This document shows positions 47,810 through 56,568 of a stretch of DNA of 64,000 bases, in pieces. Every line of letters starts with the position of its first letter. Position 1 is the first letter of the stretch. Origin of the DNA: Methylococcaceae bacterium (GTDB lineage: Bacteria; Pseudomonadota; Gammaproteobacteria; Methylococcales; Methylomonadaceae). The translations under genes and the position numbers were made by a program. The stretch is taken from assembly GCA_006844705.1 (NCBI GenBank), contig SPJS01000201.1, positions 1 through 64,000 of the forward strand, given 5' to 3'. Below the pieces are notes generated by a model. It saw only the letters and a list, made by a program, of their open reading frames with translations. It did no database searches and was not told the DNA's origin.

Positions 47810-48669
47810 TGAGGCAGTCTGCGACCAGTTTGTTAGAAGGGGGCGTTGACCTCTTTTCTCTCCCCGATATTTATTTTCAAGTCACGGAAATGATTTCGGA
47901 CAGCCGATTTTCACTCAAGGATATCGGTCAGGTCATTGCCAAAGACCCTGCTTTGAGTGCGCGTCTGTTAAAAATAGTAAATAGTCCCATCTATGGTTAT
48001 CAGGGCAAGATTGATACGATTTCCCGCGCGATAGTCGTGGTTGGTATAGAAGACCTGAATCATCTGGTTCTGGCGACATCTGTGGTTGATAGCTTTAAGG
48101 ACATCCCGAATGATTTGATTGATATGACATCATTCTGGGTGCACAGCATAAATACTGGCTTGCTGGCTAAAATGCTGGCACAGAAAAGTGCTGTGTTGCA
48201 TAGTGAACGGCTATTTTTAAGTGGTTTATTACATAATATCGGTTCTTTGGTAATGTTTTGCAAAGCACCTGAAAAATCACGCAGAACCTTGCAAATGGCT
48301 GATAATGATCGCAATTTGGTGGCTTTGTCAGAAATCCAGGTGTTTGGGTTTACTCACGCTGAAGTCAGTAGCGAATTGCTCAAGTTCTGGAATATGCCTG
48401 AGGCATTGTCTGAATCAATCGCCTGTTATATTCAGCCGGAATTGTCACATGTCCACAGGCTGGATACACACATTCTGTCAGTAGCGGTTAATTTGGCCAA
48501 TACCCTAGCATATGGCGGAAATGTTGACGATTACATAACCACGATTAATGAAACCACATTGTCATTGATTCGTTTAAGCGGAGAACAGATCAGTGAGATC
48601 TCGGGCAAGGTGTCCGATGAATTTCCTGCCATTTTTAATGTGATTGCCCCCAATAAGAAATTTCACTAG
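47809..48669 (+). CDS. HDOD-domain protein
   Basis: 286-residue signalling protein with a single HDOD domain (about 15-210): LPDIYFQVTEMISDSRFSLKDIGQVIAKDPALSARLLKIVNSPIYG, AIVVVGIEDLNHLVLATSVVD and LFLSGLLHNIGSLVMF. HDOD is a metal-less relative of HD hydrolases often tied to c-di-GMP and stress regulation. No output domain. Coupled to the transglycosylase by TAATG. Confidence 0.85.
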   Translation: MRQSATSLLEGGVDLFSLPDIYFQVTEMISDSRFSLKDIGQVIAKDPALSARLLKIVNSPIYGYQGKIDTISRAIVVVGIEDLNHLVLATSVVDSFKDIPNDLIDMTSFWVHSINTGLLAKMLAQKSAVLHSERLFLSGLLHNIGSLVMFCKAPEKSRRTLQMADNDRNLVALSEIQVFGFTHAEVSSELLKFWNMPEALSESIACYIQPELSHVHRLDTHILSVAVNLANTLAYGGNVDDYITTINETTLSLIRLSGEQISEISGKVSDEFPAIFNVIAPNKKFH

Positions 48670-48778
48670 GAGGCGGTCTGTACGCTAGAATTTAAACATC
48701 AACATTTTCACCTTATTTTTCAACGCGTGACGACACTTCTAAGCAGGGAAGATGAGGTGTCCCATTTATACAGTTGGT

Positions 48779-49168
48779 TTAATTTACAAAACACATTTTT
48801 TCAGCATAAGCTTCAGCTTCCTTCATTCGGGTTTTCAAATCTTTACCCTGTTTGGAATCGCGGAAAGCACCGCCTGCCTCGCCCGGGGCTTTACGCATGA
48901 ATCCATATGTCGTGGCAGATTCAAATTCTTCAAAGGTCAGTTGTTCAGCAATTTTGTCTATTTTGCAACCGCATGCGTATTGGTTAATGTAGCTTAGCCC
49001 GCCTTTTTGTGCGATGCACTTAAGAACATAGTCCACTCTGTCTCGGGTAGGATACTGGCTTAAAAAGCTGACAGGTTCGGCGTCAGCATTTTCTACAGGT
49101 TCGGGGGTTGTCGTACAGGCTGTCATCAATAACGCAATAATACTGGTAGCAATATATTTTTTGAGCAT
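48779..49168 (-). CDS. Lipoprotein with conserved cysteines, function unknown
   Basis: 129 residues from ATG 49168, which has GGA nine bases before; an upstream ATG at 49180 is in frame. Lipobox LMTAC (Cys about 18). The mature part has four cysteines (LKCIA, ACGCKID, MCFVN), which could form two disulfides, and a conserved-looking EEFESATTYGFMRKAPGEAGGAFRDSK stretch. I do not recognise the family. Single gene on this strand, with the DUF302 lipoprotein gene upstream on the same strand. Confidence 0.7.
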   Translation of the reverse strand: MLKKYIATSIIALLMTACTTTPEPVENADAEPVSFLSQYPTRDRVDYVLKCIAQKGGLSYINQYACGCKIDKIAEQLTFEEFESATTYGFMRKAPGEAGGAFRDSKQGKDLKTRMKEAEAYAEKMCFVN

Positions 49169-49251
49169 GTTGTATTCCATTAGTATTTTGGCAGGGAATT
49201 GTACATAGCTGGAAAGTATCTCGCAATTAACAAACGAAAATCTTTGAACGC

Positions 49252-49716
49252 TTACTCCTCAGCTGCAAAATCAACGATCTCTTTCAATTTACCGTTTATT
49301 TTCCGCGCAAAGCGGTTAAATTCTTCCCTGTCCGTATCTTCAGATAGCAAGTGTGTCTTAAGCAGGACTTTGCCTTCGTGTTGATATATCACGACATTAC
49401 AGGGCATGTAGCTGATGGCATGTGGATTAATTTCCAGCATTTTCCGTGCATGAGTGAGGTTGCAGAACTGGATGGTATCGAACTCCGGAAAATTTTCTGC
49501 ACCGCGTTTTCTGATGACCTCGCCGACCCGGCTATGACCGGTGATGCGAAAATTATGCTCTGCAATTGCAATTTCCAGTTCCGCCAAAACATCATCGTAG
49601 GGTTTTGTCGTTGCAGCCGTATAGTAATGCATCACAGCAGTGTGCCCGGGGCGTTGCGGTTGCACACAGCTTGCAATAAATAACAGGCTTGCGACAATGG
49701 TGATCAATTTACACAT
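49252..49716 (-). CDS. DUF302-domain lipoprotein
   Basis: 154 residues. Signal with lipobox FIASC (Cys about 17), then a DUF302-type alpha/beta domain (about 35-150) with YDDVLAELEIAIAEHNFRI and the strand MPCNVVIYQHEGKVLLKT. DUF302 proteins have unknown function and occur near respiratory or metal genes. Its start lies only about 30 bp from mobA on the other strand. Confidence 0.8.
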   Translation of the reverse strand: MCKLITIVASLLFIASCVQPQRPGHTAVMHYYTAATTKPYDDVLAELEIAIAEHNFRITGHSRVGEVIRKRGAENFPEFDTIQFCNLTHARKMLEINPHAISYMPCNVVIYQHEGKVLLKTHLLSEDTDREEFNRFARKINGKLKEIVDFAAEE

Positions 49717-49766
49717 GGGGACAGCTTATCACTACGGATCAAGGAATCAAAACCAGTGGCGTTGTA

Positions 49767-50327
49767 TTGGCAGGTGGTCTTGCACGGCGCATGCAGCAAC
49801 AGGATAAAGGACTGATCCAGTTCAAGGGAAAACCGCTGGTGAGTTATGCAATCGAGCATATGGCTGCGGTGGTGGATCAATTGATGATTAATGCCAATCG
49901 TAATCTTGAACAATACCGGAACTTTCAGTACCCGGTAATTGCGGATAAATCAGACAGTTTTGATGGTCCATTGGCCGGTGTACTGGCTGCAATGGAAATG
50001 GCTGAATTTAAACATTTACTGGTGATGCCATGTGATAGTCCCTATTTTTCTGAACAACATTTAAACAGGTTGCTGGCTGGCATGATTGATGAACAGGCAG
50101 AGATCGCGGTGGCTTATGATGGCGAGCGTCTTCACCCTGTGTTACTGGCGTTAAAAACATCATTGGCGTCCAGTCTGGAAGATTACCTGGCAACAGGCGA
50201 ACGAAAAATTGATCGTTGGTTGGTTCAACATAATCTGGCAAAGATTGATTTTTCAGATGAGCCAAGCATATTCCAGAATATCAATACATTGGAAGAATTG
50301 GAAACGCTACAGGATAAGCATGACTAG
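49767..50327 (+). CDS. mobA: Molybdenum cofactor guanylyltransferase MobA
   Basis: Attaches GMP to Mo-molybdopterin to make the MGD cofactor of DMSO-reductase family enzymes such as formate dehydrogenase. LAGGLARRM (GTP-binding loop), DKGLIQFKGKPLV, and LLVMPCDSPYF with the Mg-binding Asp are intact. TTG at 49767 is the first conventional start, but it would cut off the first beta strand: codons upstream read I-K-T-S-G-V-V from 49746, matching the family's usual SGVVLAGG. The true start is therefore probably ATC at 49746, ten bases after a GGA. Coupled to fdhD (8-bp overlap). Confidence 0.88.
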   Translation: MAGGLARRMQQQDKGLIQFKGKPLVSYAIEHMAAVVDQLMINANRNLEQYRNFQYPVIADKSDSFDGPLAGVLAAMEMAEFKHLLVMPCDSPYFSEQHLNRLLAGMIDEQAEIAVAYDGERLHPVLLALKTSLASSLEDYLATGERKIDRWLVQHNLAKIDFSDEPSIFQNINTLEELETLQDKHD

Positions 50328-51159
50328 GCCTCAATTGACCGATGCCGGACTGGCCTACTCAGAGCCGGTGAACGTGCTTGACGAACATGGACAGTCACGT
50401 GAGATACATCTAGTCGGTGAGCGCCCGTTGACGGTATATGTTGATAAACAGGAAATCGTGACCTTGATGACAATGGGGACGCATCCGGAATTGTTGACAC
50501 TCGGCTATTTAAAAAATCAGGGGTTTTTCACGGTGATATCCCAGATTAATGTGGTTCAGGTTGATTGGGAAGTGGAGTCTGTGGCTGTCATCACGGCACA
50601 AACACATGAGGATTTTTCTGAACAGTTGAGGCAACGGACAGTGACCACAGGCTGTGGACAGGGAACAGTTTTTGGGCGCTTAATGGATAAACTGCAACAT
50701 ATAAAACTGCAACGTTCTCTGATTAAACAATCTCAGATCTATGCATTGCTGGATACCTTGAAACACCATAACGAAGTCTATAAAAAAGCGGGTGCGGTGC
50801 ATGGTTGTGCGCTGTGCCATCAAGGTGAAATTGAATTTTTTGTTGAAGACGTCGGGCGCCACAATGCGGTGGACGCAATTGCCGGGTATATGTGGTTGCA
50901 CGGTATCAGCGGTGACAAGAAGATATTTTATACAACTGGAAGATTAACTTCGGAAATGGTGATTAAAGTGGCGCAAATGGGAATATCGGTATTACTATCC
51001 CGCTCCGGTGCAACGCAAATGGGATTACAGATGGCAAGGCAGGCCGGGGTGATGTTAATTTCCCGTGCAAAAGGAAAGCATTTCCTGCTATTGCATGGAC
51101 AAGACTGTTTTACATTCGATGTTGAACAAGTATCGAGATCAGTTGATCACACATCATAA
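50320..51159 (+). CDS. fdhD: Formate dehydrogenase accessory protein FdhD
   Basis: Sulfurtransferase that relays sulfur from IscS to the MGD cofactor of formate dehydrogenase. Cys-containing RTVTTGCGQGTVFG (about residue 108), GAVHGCALC with VEDVGRHNAVDAIAGY, and LTSEMVIKVAQMGISVLLSRSGATQMGLQMA are family blocks. ATG at 50320 has AGGATA before it and overlaps the mobA end; a longer upstream extension to 50209 is not conserved. The formate dehydrogenase itself is not in the window. Confidence 0.9.
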   Translation: MTRPQLTDAGLAYSEPVNVLDEHGQSREIHLVGERPLTVYVDKQEIVTLMTMGTHPELLTLGYLKNQGFFTVISQINVVQVDWEVESVAVITAQTHEDFSEQLRQRTVTTGCGQGTVFGRLMDKLQHIKLQRSLIKQSQIYALLDTLKHHNEVYKKAGAVHGCALCHQGEIEFFVEDVGRHNAVDAIAGYMWLHGISGDKKIFYTTGRLTSEMVIKVAQMGISVLLSRSGATQMGLQMARQAGVMLISRAKGKHFLLLHGQDCFTFDVEQVSRSVDHTS

Positions 51160-51257
51160 GCAATCAGGGCTTGAACTAATCTGCTTTACAGTTTGTAATA
51201 GAGCAAATTCGATACTATTTTTACAACAATTAAATATTTTTGATCAGGGGGGATTGG

Positions 51258-51734
51258 ATGAAATTAACCAAACTTTTATCGAGTATTTCTAGCTTTGCAT
51301 TTTTTTCGTTACAGTCAGGTGCTTTGCAGGCGGCAGAATATGAAGAAGCATCATCTTTTTCATTCTGGCCGCTGGTTTTACTGGCGGTAGTGATCGGAGT
51401 GTTCTACAAACGATTGATTGCGGAAGCGACGCCTGAAGCAGTTGACTTGCATGACGGGCATGGACATGAAGCTCATGAAGACGTTGTGCTAGAAAAAGCA
51501 AAACCCGCGGCACCCAAAGCAAAACCGGCATCGAAAAAAAGCAGCAAGAAAGTCATTGATTTGACGGGCGATGGAACAAGATGCCAGGGCGGAACAGCTA
51601 AGGGTACGCAATGCAGTCGAAGAACTGGCCTGGAAGCGATTGAGGTTGAAATTGATGGTCAATGGTACCGGGTGATGACCTGTAAGCAGCATAATACTGA
51701 TCCATTCAAACATTTTGAAGGCTTGATCTCGTAA
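51258..51734 (+). CDS. Membrane protein with C-terminal cysteine/histidine module
   Basis: 158 residues. N-terminal signal-like helix (about 1-24), a second hydrophobic helix (about 37-53: FSFWPLVLLAVVIGVF), a Lys/Ala/Pro-rich linker (about 85-108), then a compact domain TRCQGGTAKGTQCSRRTGLEAIEVEIDGQWYRVMTCKQH. The C-x6-C...C-x2-H spacing suggests a small zinc-binding fold, similar to short DUF-type modules with KGxxC repeats. ATG at 51258 follows GGGGGG strongly. Function unknown; not obviously part of the mobA-fdhD operon. Confidence 0.65.
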   Translation: MKLTKLLSSISSFAFFSLQSGALQAAEYEEASSFSFWPLVLLAVVIGVFYKRLIAEATPEAVDLHDGHGHEAHEDVVLEKAKPAAPKAKPASKKSSKKVIDLTGDGTRCQGGTAKGTQCSRRTGLEAIEVEIDGQWYRVMTCKQHNTDPFKHFEGLIS

Positions 51735-51747
51735 CAAATTGAACGTC

Positions 51748-51776
51748 CAGCTCTGTTGTTTTCGGCAGCAGAGCTG
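51748..51776. terminator. Hairpin between the Cys/His membrane protein gene and purK
   Basis: CAGCTCTGTTG-TTTTCGG-CAGCAGAGCTG, 11-bp stem with one G-T pair between convergent genes. Only weak T content follows. Confidence 0.45.
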
Positions 51777-51787
51777 CTCAATCTTGA

Positions 51788-52882
51788 TCAGGAATCATCA
51801 TACTGATCAGCAAGCGCGATCAATTTTGTCAAAGACTGTTCGAACAGCGCTTTATCATCACTTCGTATTGTCGCATGTGCGACTTTTCTTCCCTTGCGTG
51901 GCGCTTTGTCATACAGATGAAGGTGGCAATTTTCTATGCTCAGAATGTCATCATCAGGGGCACTGGCACCGATAAAATTCACCATTGCCGAAAAACCGCA
52001 AGCTGTTGTGGCGCCTAACGGCAGGTCGAGAATGGCGCGCATGTGATTTTCAAACTGACTGGTTTCAGCACCTTCAATCGTCCAGTGTCCGGAATTATGA
52101 ACCCGCGGCGCAAATTCGTTGGCCAGTAGTTCTCCGTTCACCTCAAACAGTTCCAGCGCAACTACCCCCACGTAATCCAGTGCTTCAAACAGTTTATTGG
52201 CATAAGCTTCTGCCTGTTGTTGCATGGGGTCATCATGACAGCAGTGTGTCACTCGTAAAATGCCACCGCGATGAATGTTTTCAGATAACGGATAAAATGC
52301 GGTTTCACCGCTAACGGAACGCGCCGCAATGATTGAAATTTCCCGCTGGAAGGAGACAAAGCCTTCCACAATTGAAGGAACACCCTGCATGGCTTCCCAG
52401 GCCTCAGCCAGCTGTGATTCATCCAGGATTCTGAATTGACCCTTGCCGTCATAGCCAAAGCGTCTGCTTTTCAAAATTGCAGGATAGCCAATGTGGTGCA
52501 TGGCTTGTTGCAGGTCTTCAAGCTTATCAACGTGTGCGAACGGGGCTGTCGCAATGCCCAGGTTATGAAAAAAGTTTTTTTCCACCAGTCTGTCCTGGGA
52601 GGCTTCCAATGCTTTTGCCGGTGGATAAATGCACGTGTGTTCTGCTAGATAGGAAGCTGCCAGTGCCGGAACATTCTCGAATTCATAGGTGACCACATCG
52701 GCTTTATCTGCCAATTGTTGGAGCAATGTCATATCGTCATAGTCACCTTGCAGATGAGAACCCAGTGGTATCGCACCCGCATCGGCACTTGGGTCAAGAA
52801 TGATAAATTTTTGAGCCAGAGGCAATCCGGCCAGGGCAATCATGCGGGCCAGTTGGCCGCCGCCTAAAATACCAGTAGTCAT
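51788..52882 (-). CDS. purK: N5-carboxyaminoimidazole ribonucleotide synthase PurK
   Basis: ATP-grasp enzyme converting AIR, ATP and bicarbonate to N5-CAIR. N-terminal ILGGGQLARMIALAGLPLA, ATP-grasp KSRRFGYDGKGQFRI and NEFAPRVHNSGHWTIEGAETSQFENHMRAIL are hallmarks. 364 aa. It begins 5 bp after the purE stop. Confidence 0.95.
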   Translation of the reverse strand: MTTGILGGGQLARMIALAGLPLAQKFIILDPSADAGAIPLGSHLQGDYDDMTLLQQLADKADVVTYEFENVPALAASYLAEHTCIYPPAKALEASQDRLVEKNFFHNLGIATAPFAHVDKLEDLQQAMHHIGYPAILKSRRFGYDGKGQFRILDESQLAEAWEAMQGVPSIVEGFVSFQREISIIAARSVSGETAFYPLSENIHRGGILRVTHCCHDDPMQQQAEAYANKLFEALDYVGVVALELFEVNGELLANEFAPRVHNSGHWTIEGAETSQFENHMRAILDLPLGATTACGFSAMVNFIGASAPDDDILSIENCHLHLYDKAPRKGRKVAHATIRSDDKALFEQSLTKLIALADQYDDS

Positions 52883-52887
52883 TTGTG

Positions 52888-53379
52888 TTACCCCACTCTA
52901 GGATCGGCGTGTTCCAGAACGGTATCCGTTTGTTGTTGACGATAATTGTTTAATGCGGGTTTATATTCGGGATGCGCATTGGCGACAATCGCCGCAGCCA
53001 TCAAGGCAGCATTCACGGCACCGGCACGTCCAATGGCCAGGGTACCTACCGGAATACCCGCGGGCATTTGTACGATGGAGAGTAATGAGTCCATACCATT
53101 AAGCGCTTTGGATTGCACCGGGACACCTAATACCGGCAGATTGGTTTTTGCCGCAGTCATTCCCGGCAAGTGAGCGGCACCACCGGCGCCTGCAATAATC
53201 ACTTCCAGCCCTTTGCGTTCTGCGTTGCCGGCGTAATCAAATAATTTGTCCGGAGTGCGATGTGCAGATACAACGTCAACCTCGTAAGGGATTTGTAATT
53301 GCTCCAGTGTTTGCGTTGTATGTTGCATGGTCTCCCAGTCTGAACGAGAACCCATAATGATGCCAATCAATGCGGCCAT
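52888..53379 (-). CDS. purE: N5-carboxyaminoimidazole ribonucleotide mutase PurE
   Basis: Rearranges N5-CAIR to [17 protein letters not shown] (about residues 6-18), [13 protein letters not shown] and [27 protein letters not shown] are the class I PurE signature. 163 aa. First gene of purE-purK. Confidence 0.95.
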   Translation of the reverse strand: MAALIGIIMGSRSDWETMQHTTQTLEQLQIPYEVDVVSAHRTPDKLFDYAGNAERKGLEVIIAGAGGAAHLPGMTAAKTNLPVLGVPVQSKALNGMDSLLSIVQMPAGIPVGTLAIGRAGAVNAALMAAAIVANAHPEYKPALNNYRQQQTDTVLEHADPRVG

Positions 53380-53626
53380 CCAAAAATCTCCTGTTGGCTA
53401 CCAACAATGTTCATCGAGCCAGTTTGACGATGGTTTCGCTGCTTGGAAACACGCTGGCGCATAACATTTCGGCTTTAAAAAACCTTATATTATGACACAT
53501 CCCTATAAAAAGCATGAAATGCTGTTATTGAATGTAAATGATTTGCTTTTGCAGTGTAATTTTAATGTTTTTAAAAGGATAGAAAGAGTAAGATTTCCCT
53601 ATTCCGTTAACTATCTGGAGTCAATG

Positions 53627-54265
53627 ATGAGTGAAAACAGTGAACAAATTGAACATTCGGTGGCCGCAGTTATAAAATCGGAAGATGATATTTATGAAAA
53701 GGTCAAAAAAATTACCTTGGAGGCCTTGACCCAACGATCCCTGGATATCAAACATATTGAAGAAGTGGCTGCAGCGGTTGGCAAGGGAATCAGTAAAGGT
53801 GTTGATTCCCAGCTTGAAACATCCAGGACAGTGATGGATCAGGCGACCAAAGCACTGGATGATGCGTTGGCCAGTACTGCGGAAGCAACCAAATTGGCTG
53901 TCGAAGAAGCGGGCACCAAAATGCATGATTTTTCCGAACAGAATCTGCAACAAACCCTGGATGAGCTTAAGGGTTTAGAAAGCTTGTTAATAGAGACTAT
54001 GCAGGGGATGGTTAAGGAAAGTAGCGGGGCGGCAGTGGATATTGCTGAGGATTTGTTGACACATGCCAAAACCCGAGGGACTGCAGTGGGAGAGCAGGTG
54101 AAAGAAACCAGTGAGACCATCATGAACAGCCTGCTAAAAGGGGAAAGCTCTGCGCTCTCCAACGCCAAGGATACAGCTTCGACGTTAGCTTCTATTGGCA
54201 GTGGGATTTTAGCGGGGCTTTCTGAAAGCTTAGGACAGATAAACAAAAAGGATGAATCAAACTAA
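53627..54265 (+). CDS. Phasin-like helical protein (DUF6781-like)
   Basis: 212 residues, almost entirely amphipathic helix, resembling phasin-type coiled coils: VKKITLEALTQRSLDIKHIEEVAAAVGKGISKGVDSQLETSRTVMDQATKALDDALASTAEATKLAVEEAG. I tentatively place it near DUF6781. ATG at 53627 follows GGAG by 6 bases; an in-frame start 135 bp upstream gives a non-conserved extension. Its stop is directly followed by the AarF-type kinase ATG (TAA ATG). No polyhydroxyalkanoate genes are nearby, so granule binding is not supported by context. Confidence 0.6.
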   Translation: MSENSEQIEHSVAAVIKSEDDIYEKVKKITLEALTQRSLDIKHIEEVAAAVGKGISKGVDSQLETSRTVMDQATKALDDALASTAEATKLAVEEAGTKMHDFSEQNLQQTLDELKGLESLLIETMQGMVKESSGAAVDIAEDLLTHAKTRGTAVGEQVKETSETIMNSLLKGESSALSNAKDTASTLASIGSGILAGLSESLGQINKKDESN

Positions 54266-55948
54266 ATGATTTGGGAAATGTTAAACGCCGCTCGTGATAT
54301 CGGGCGGGTGCAGGAGATCGCGGGCGTATTGATTCGCTACGGTTTCGGCAGTTTTGTCAACTTATTGGGCATCGGGCATGCCTTGGAGAAAGTGGGGCGT
54401 ACCCTGCACTGGCAATATGCCGAGGAAAATCACAAGTTGGATACTGCCCAACGTATCCGCAAAGTATTGGAAGAATTAGGCCCAACGTTCATCAAAGTCG
54501 GGCAGATCATGGCGACCCGTGTTGATTTGTTTCCTCCTGCTTTTATTACTGAATTCGGTAAGTTACAGGATCAGGCACCGCCTATTCCATTTGACAAGTT
54601 ACACGCGCAATTGGTTGAAGACCTGGGAGGGGAGATTGACGAGTTTTTTGAATATGTCGATCGTACACCGTTAGCGGCTGCATCTTTGGCTCAGGTGCAT
54701 AGAGCGAGAACACGTGGGGGTGATGAGGTTATTCTTAAAATCCGCCGTCCCGATATTCGCAAAGTAGTAGAAGCTGATTTGCGTCTGCTTTCGCGGCTGG
54801 CTGAAATCATCGAAGCCGATGTGATCGAACTCAGGCGTTACAATCCGCGCGAAATCGTGCGACAGATCACCCAGTCCTTGCGTAAGGAACTGGACTTTGC
54901 CGCCGAATGTCGTAGTGCAGAACGTACTGCAGAAAATCTGGTAGATAATGAATTTATTGTGATTCCAAATGTATATTGGCAATGGACGGGAGAACGTCTG
55001 AACGTACAGGAATACATTGAAGGGATACCTGGGAAAAACGTCGAACAAGCGGTAGCCGCCGGGCTGGATAGAAAGCTGCTGGCTGAACGTGGGACGCAAG
55101 CGGTATTGAAAATGATCATGGAAGATGGCTTTTTTCATGCAGACCCGCATCCCGGTAATGTATATTATCTGCCGGATAACCGGGTTGCTTTTATTGATTT
55201 TGGCATGGTCGGTCGGCTGACGGTTGAACGTCGTGAGCAGGTGGTGAGCCTGCTGTTCGGCATGATAAATCATACACCAAACAAAGTCGTCGAAATTTTG
55301 GAAGACTGGTCGGATGTTATTCAAACTGATGAGCAGGCGTTGGCGATAGAAATTGAAGCCTTTGTTGACCAATACAGTTCGTTGCCCCTAAAAGACCTCA
55401 GCCTGCCCATCATGATGGGGGATATGACCGATATTCTGCGTGATCATAATTTGTCCCTGCCCCCTGACTTGGCATTACTGGTTAAGGCGTACATTACACT
55501 GGACGGGCTGGGACGCCATCTTGATCCCGAATTTCAGACCCTGGTGTTTGCCAAGCCCTATCTGCAAGAGTTGATGGTCACCCGCTATCGACCGGATGCC
55601 GTTGCCAAACGTGGCTGGAAGAACATGATCAGCATGGTTGATATGTTGTCCAGTTTCCCCAAGGAAATGCATCAGCTATTAAGGGCTTCACGCAAAGGCG
55701 CGATCCAGGTTGAAGTCAACGTACGGCGATTGGATACCTATGTGGAAAAAGCGGATCGCGCGATCAGCCGGTTAGCGATGGGGATTGTTATTGCCGCGTT
55801 AATTATCGGTACATCCATTGTCAGTACTATTGATGCAGGGCCGCAAATTATGGGGCTGCCCGTGTTGGGTTTTTTTGGATATGTGTTTTCCACACTCGGA
55901 GCAGTGTGGTTGTTTATTTCAATTTGGCGGAGTAGCAAAATCCGTTAA
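54266..55948 (+). CDS. AarF/UbiB-family (ABC1) atypical kinase
   Basis: 560 residues. The ADCK/UbiB KxGQ motif appears as FIKVGQIMATRVDLFP (about residues 77-92), then AAASLAQVHRA, the VILKIRRP lysine strand, HADPHPGNVYYL and IDFGMVGRLTVERR catalytic/metal motifs; two membrane helices end the protein (about 505-555). UbiB proteins support ubiquinone synthesis and bind lipids. Its N-terminus and location (not in ubiEJB) suggest a second, paralogous AarF protein rather than UbiB proper. Translationally linked to the phasin-like gene upstream. Confidence 0.85.
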   Translation: MIWEMLNAARDIGRVQEIAGVLIRYGFGSFVNLLGIGHALEKVGRTLHWQYAEENHKLDTAQRIRKVLEELGPTFIKVGQIMATRVDLFPPAFITEFGKLQDQAPPIPFDKLHAQLVEDLGGEIDEFFEYVDRTPLAAASLAQVHRARTRGGDEVILKIRRPDIRKVVEADLRLLSRLAEIIEADVIELRRYNPREIVRQITQSLRKELDFAAECRSAERTAENLVDNEFIVIPNVYWQWTGERLNVQEYIEGIPGKNVEQAVAAGLDRKLLAERGTQAVLKMIMEDGFFHADPHPGNVYYLPDNRVAFIDFGMVGRLTVERREQVVSLLFGMINHTPNKVVEILEDWSDVIQTDEQALAIEIEAFVDQYSSLPLKDLSLPIMMGDMTDILRDHNLSLPPDLALLVKAYITLDGLGRHLDPEFQTLVFAKPYLQELMVTRYRPDAVAKRGWKNMISMVDMLSSFPKEMHQLLRASRKGAIQVEVNVRRLDTYVEKADRAISRLAMGIVIAALIIGTSIVSTIDAGPQIMGLPVLGFFGYVFSTLGAVWLFISIWRSSKIR

Positions 55949-55967
55949 TACTATCAGGAGTCTATTT

Positions 55968-56387
55968 GTGAAAAAAATGCTGTTTGCCGTTCTGCTCGTG
56001 TTGCCTTTTTCTGCACAGGCTGAATTGCTCAAATGTAAGTTGGTCTACAACCTGAAGGGCTGGTCATTTCTTTATCGCACCTATTCCGGACACGGAACTG
56101 TAACCTGCGCTAACGGACAACTTGCCAATGTCAAAGTAAAAAGTCGAGGAGGCGGTATCAGTTTTGGCAAATCGGAAATTGATCATGGCGAGGGAACAAT
56201 TACCGACCTGAAAGACATCAGTGAAATTTATGGTGCCTATGTATATGTCGGTGGACATATTGGTGCGACACGTTCGGTCGAAGGCAGTGTGATGACCAAA
56301 GGCGAAGTCTCGCTGGCGTTGTCCGGTGATGGGCGCGGGATAGATATAGGGTTCTCGTTTGGGGAATTCAGAATTGATCCAATGTAG
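55968..56387 (+). CDS. Secreted periplasmic protein, function unknown
   Basis: 140 residues. Signal peptide 1-18 (ends AQA), mature protein with two cysteines (LKCKL and VTCANG), likely one disulfide, and a glycine-rich beta-type sequence (KSRGGGISFGKSEIDHGEGT, AYVYVGGHIGATRSVEGS). GTG start at 55968 has AGGAG 7 bases before it; the frame stays open upstream into the kinase gene. Family not recognised. 19 bp after the AarF-type gene, so probably the last gene of that unit. Confidence 0.7.
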   Translation: MKKMLFAVLLVLPFSAQAELLKCKLVYNLKGWSFLYRTYSGHGTVTCANGQLANVKVKSRGGGISFGKSEIDHGEGTITDLKDISEIYGAYVYVGGHIGATRSVEGSVMTKGEVSLALSGDGRGIDIGFSFGEFRIDPM

Positions 56388-56568
56388 CCTGACCATGCTA
56401 ATTACTGCCCCCCATTGCGGGTTGATTGTGCTTATTTTAAGTTTAAGAGGTTTGGGGGCATAAACGCTTTATTTAGGCGTGTGGTTTATGAAACAAGACG
56501 ATGAATAAATTAGTTATCGTCGATAAAATAATCGTATAGTATAGGGCTGCAACACTGAATATGGATAT

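Noticed and set aside
54671..55372. 233-codon reverse frame inside the AarF-type gene
   Set aside because: Shadow of a well-supported kinase gene; no domain.
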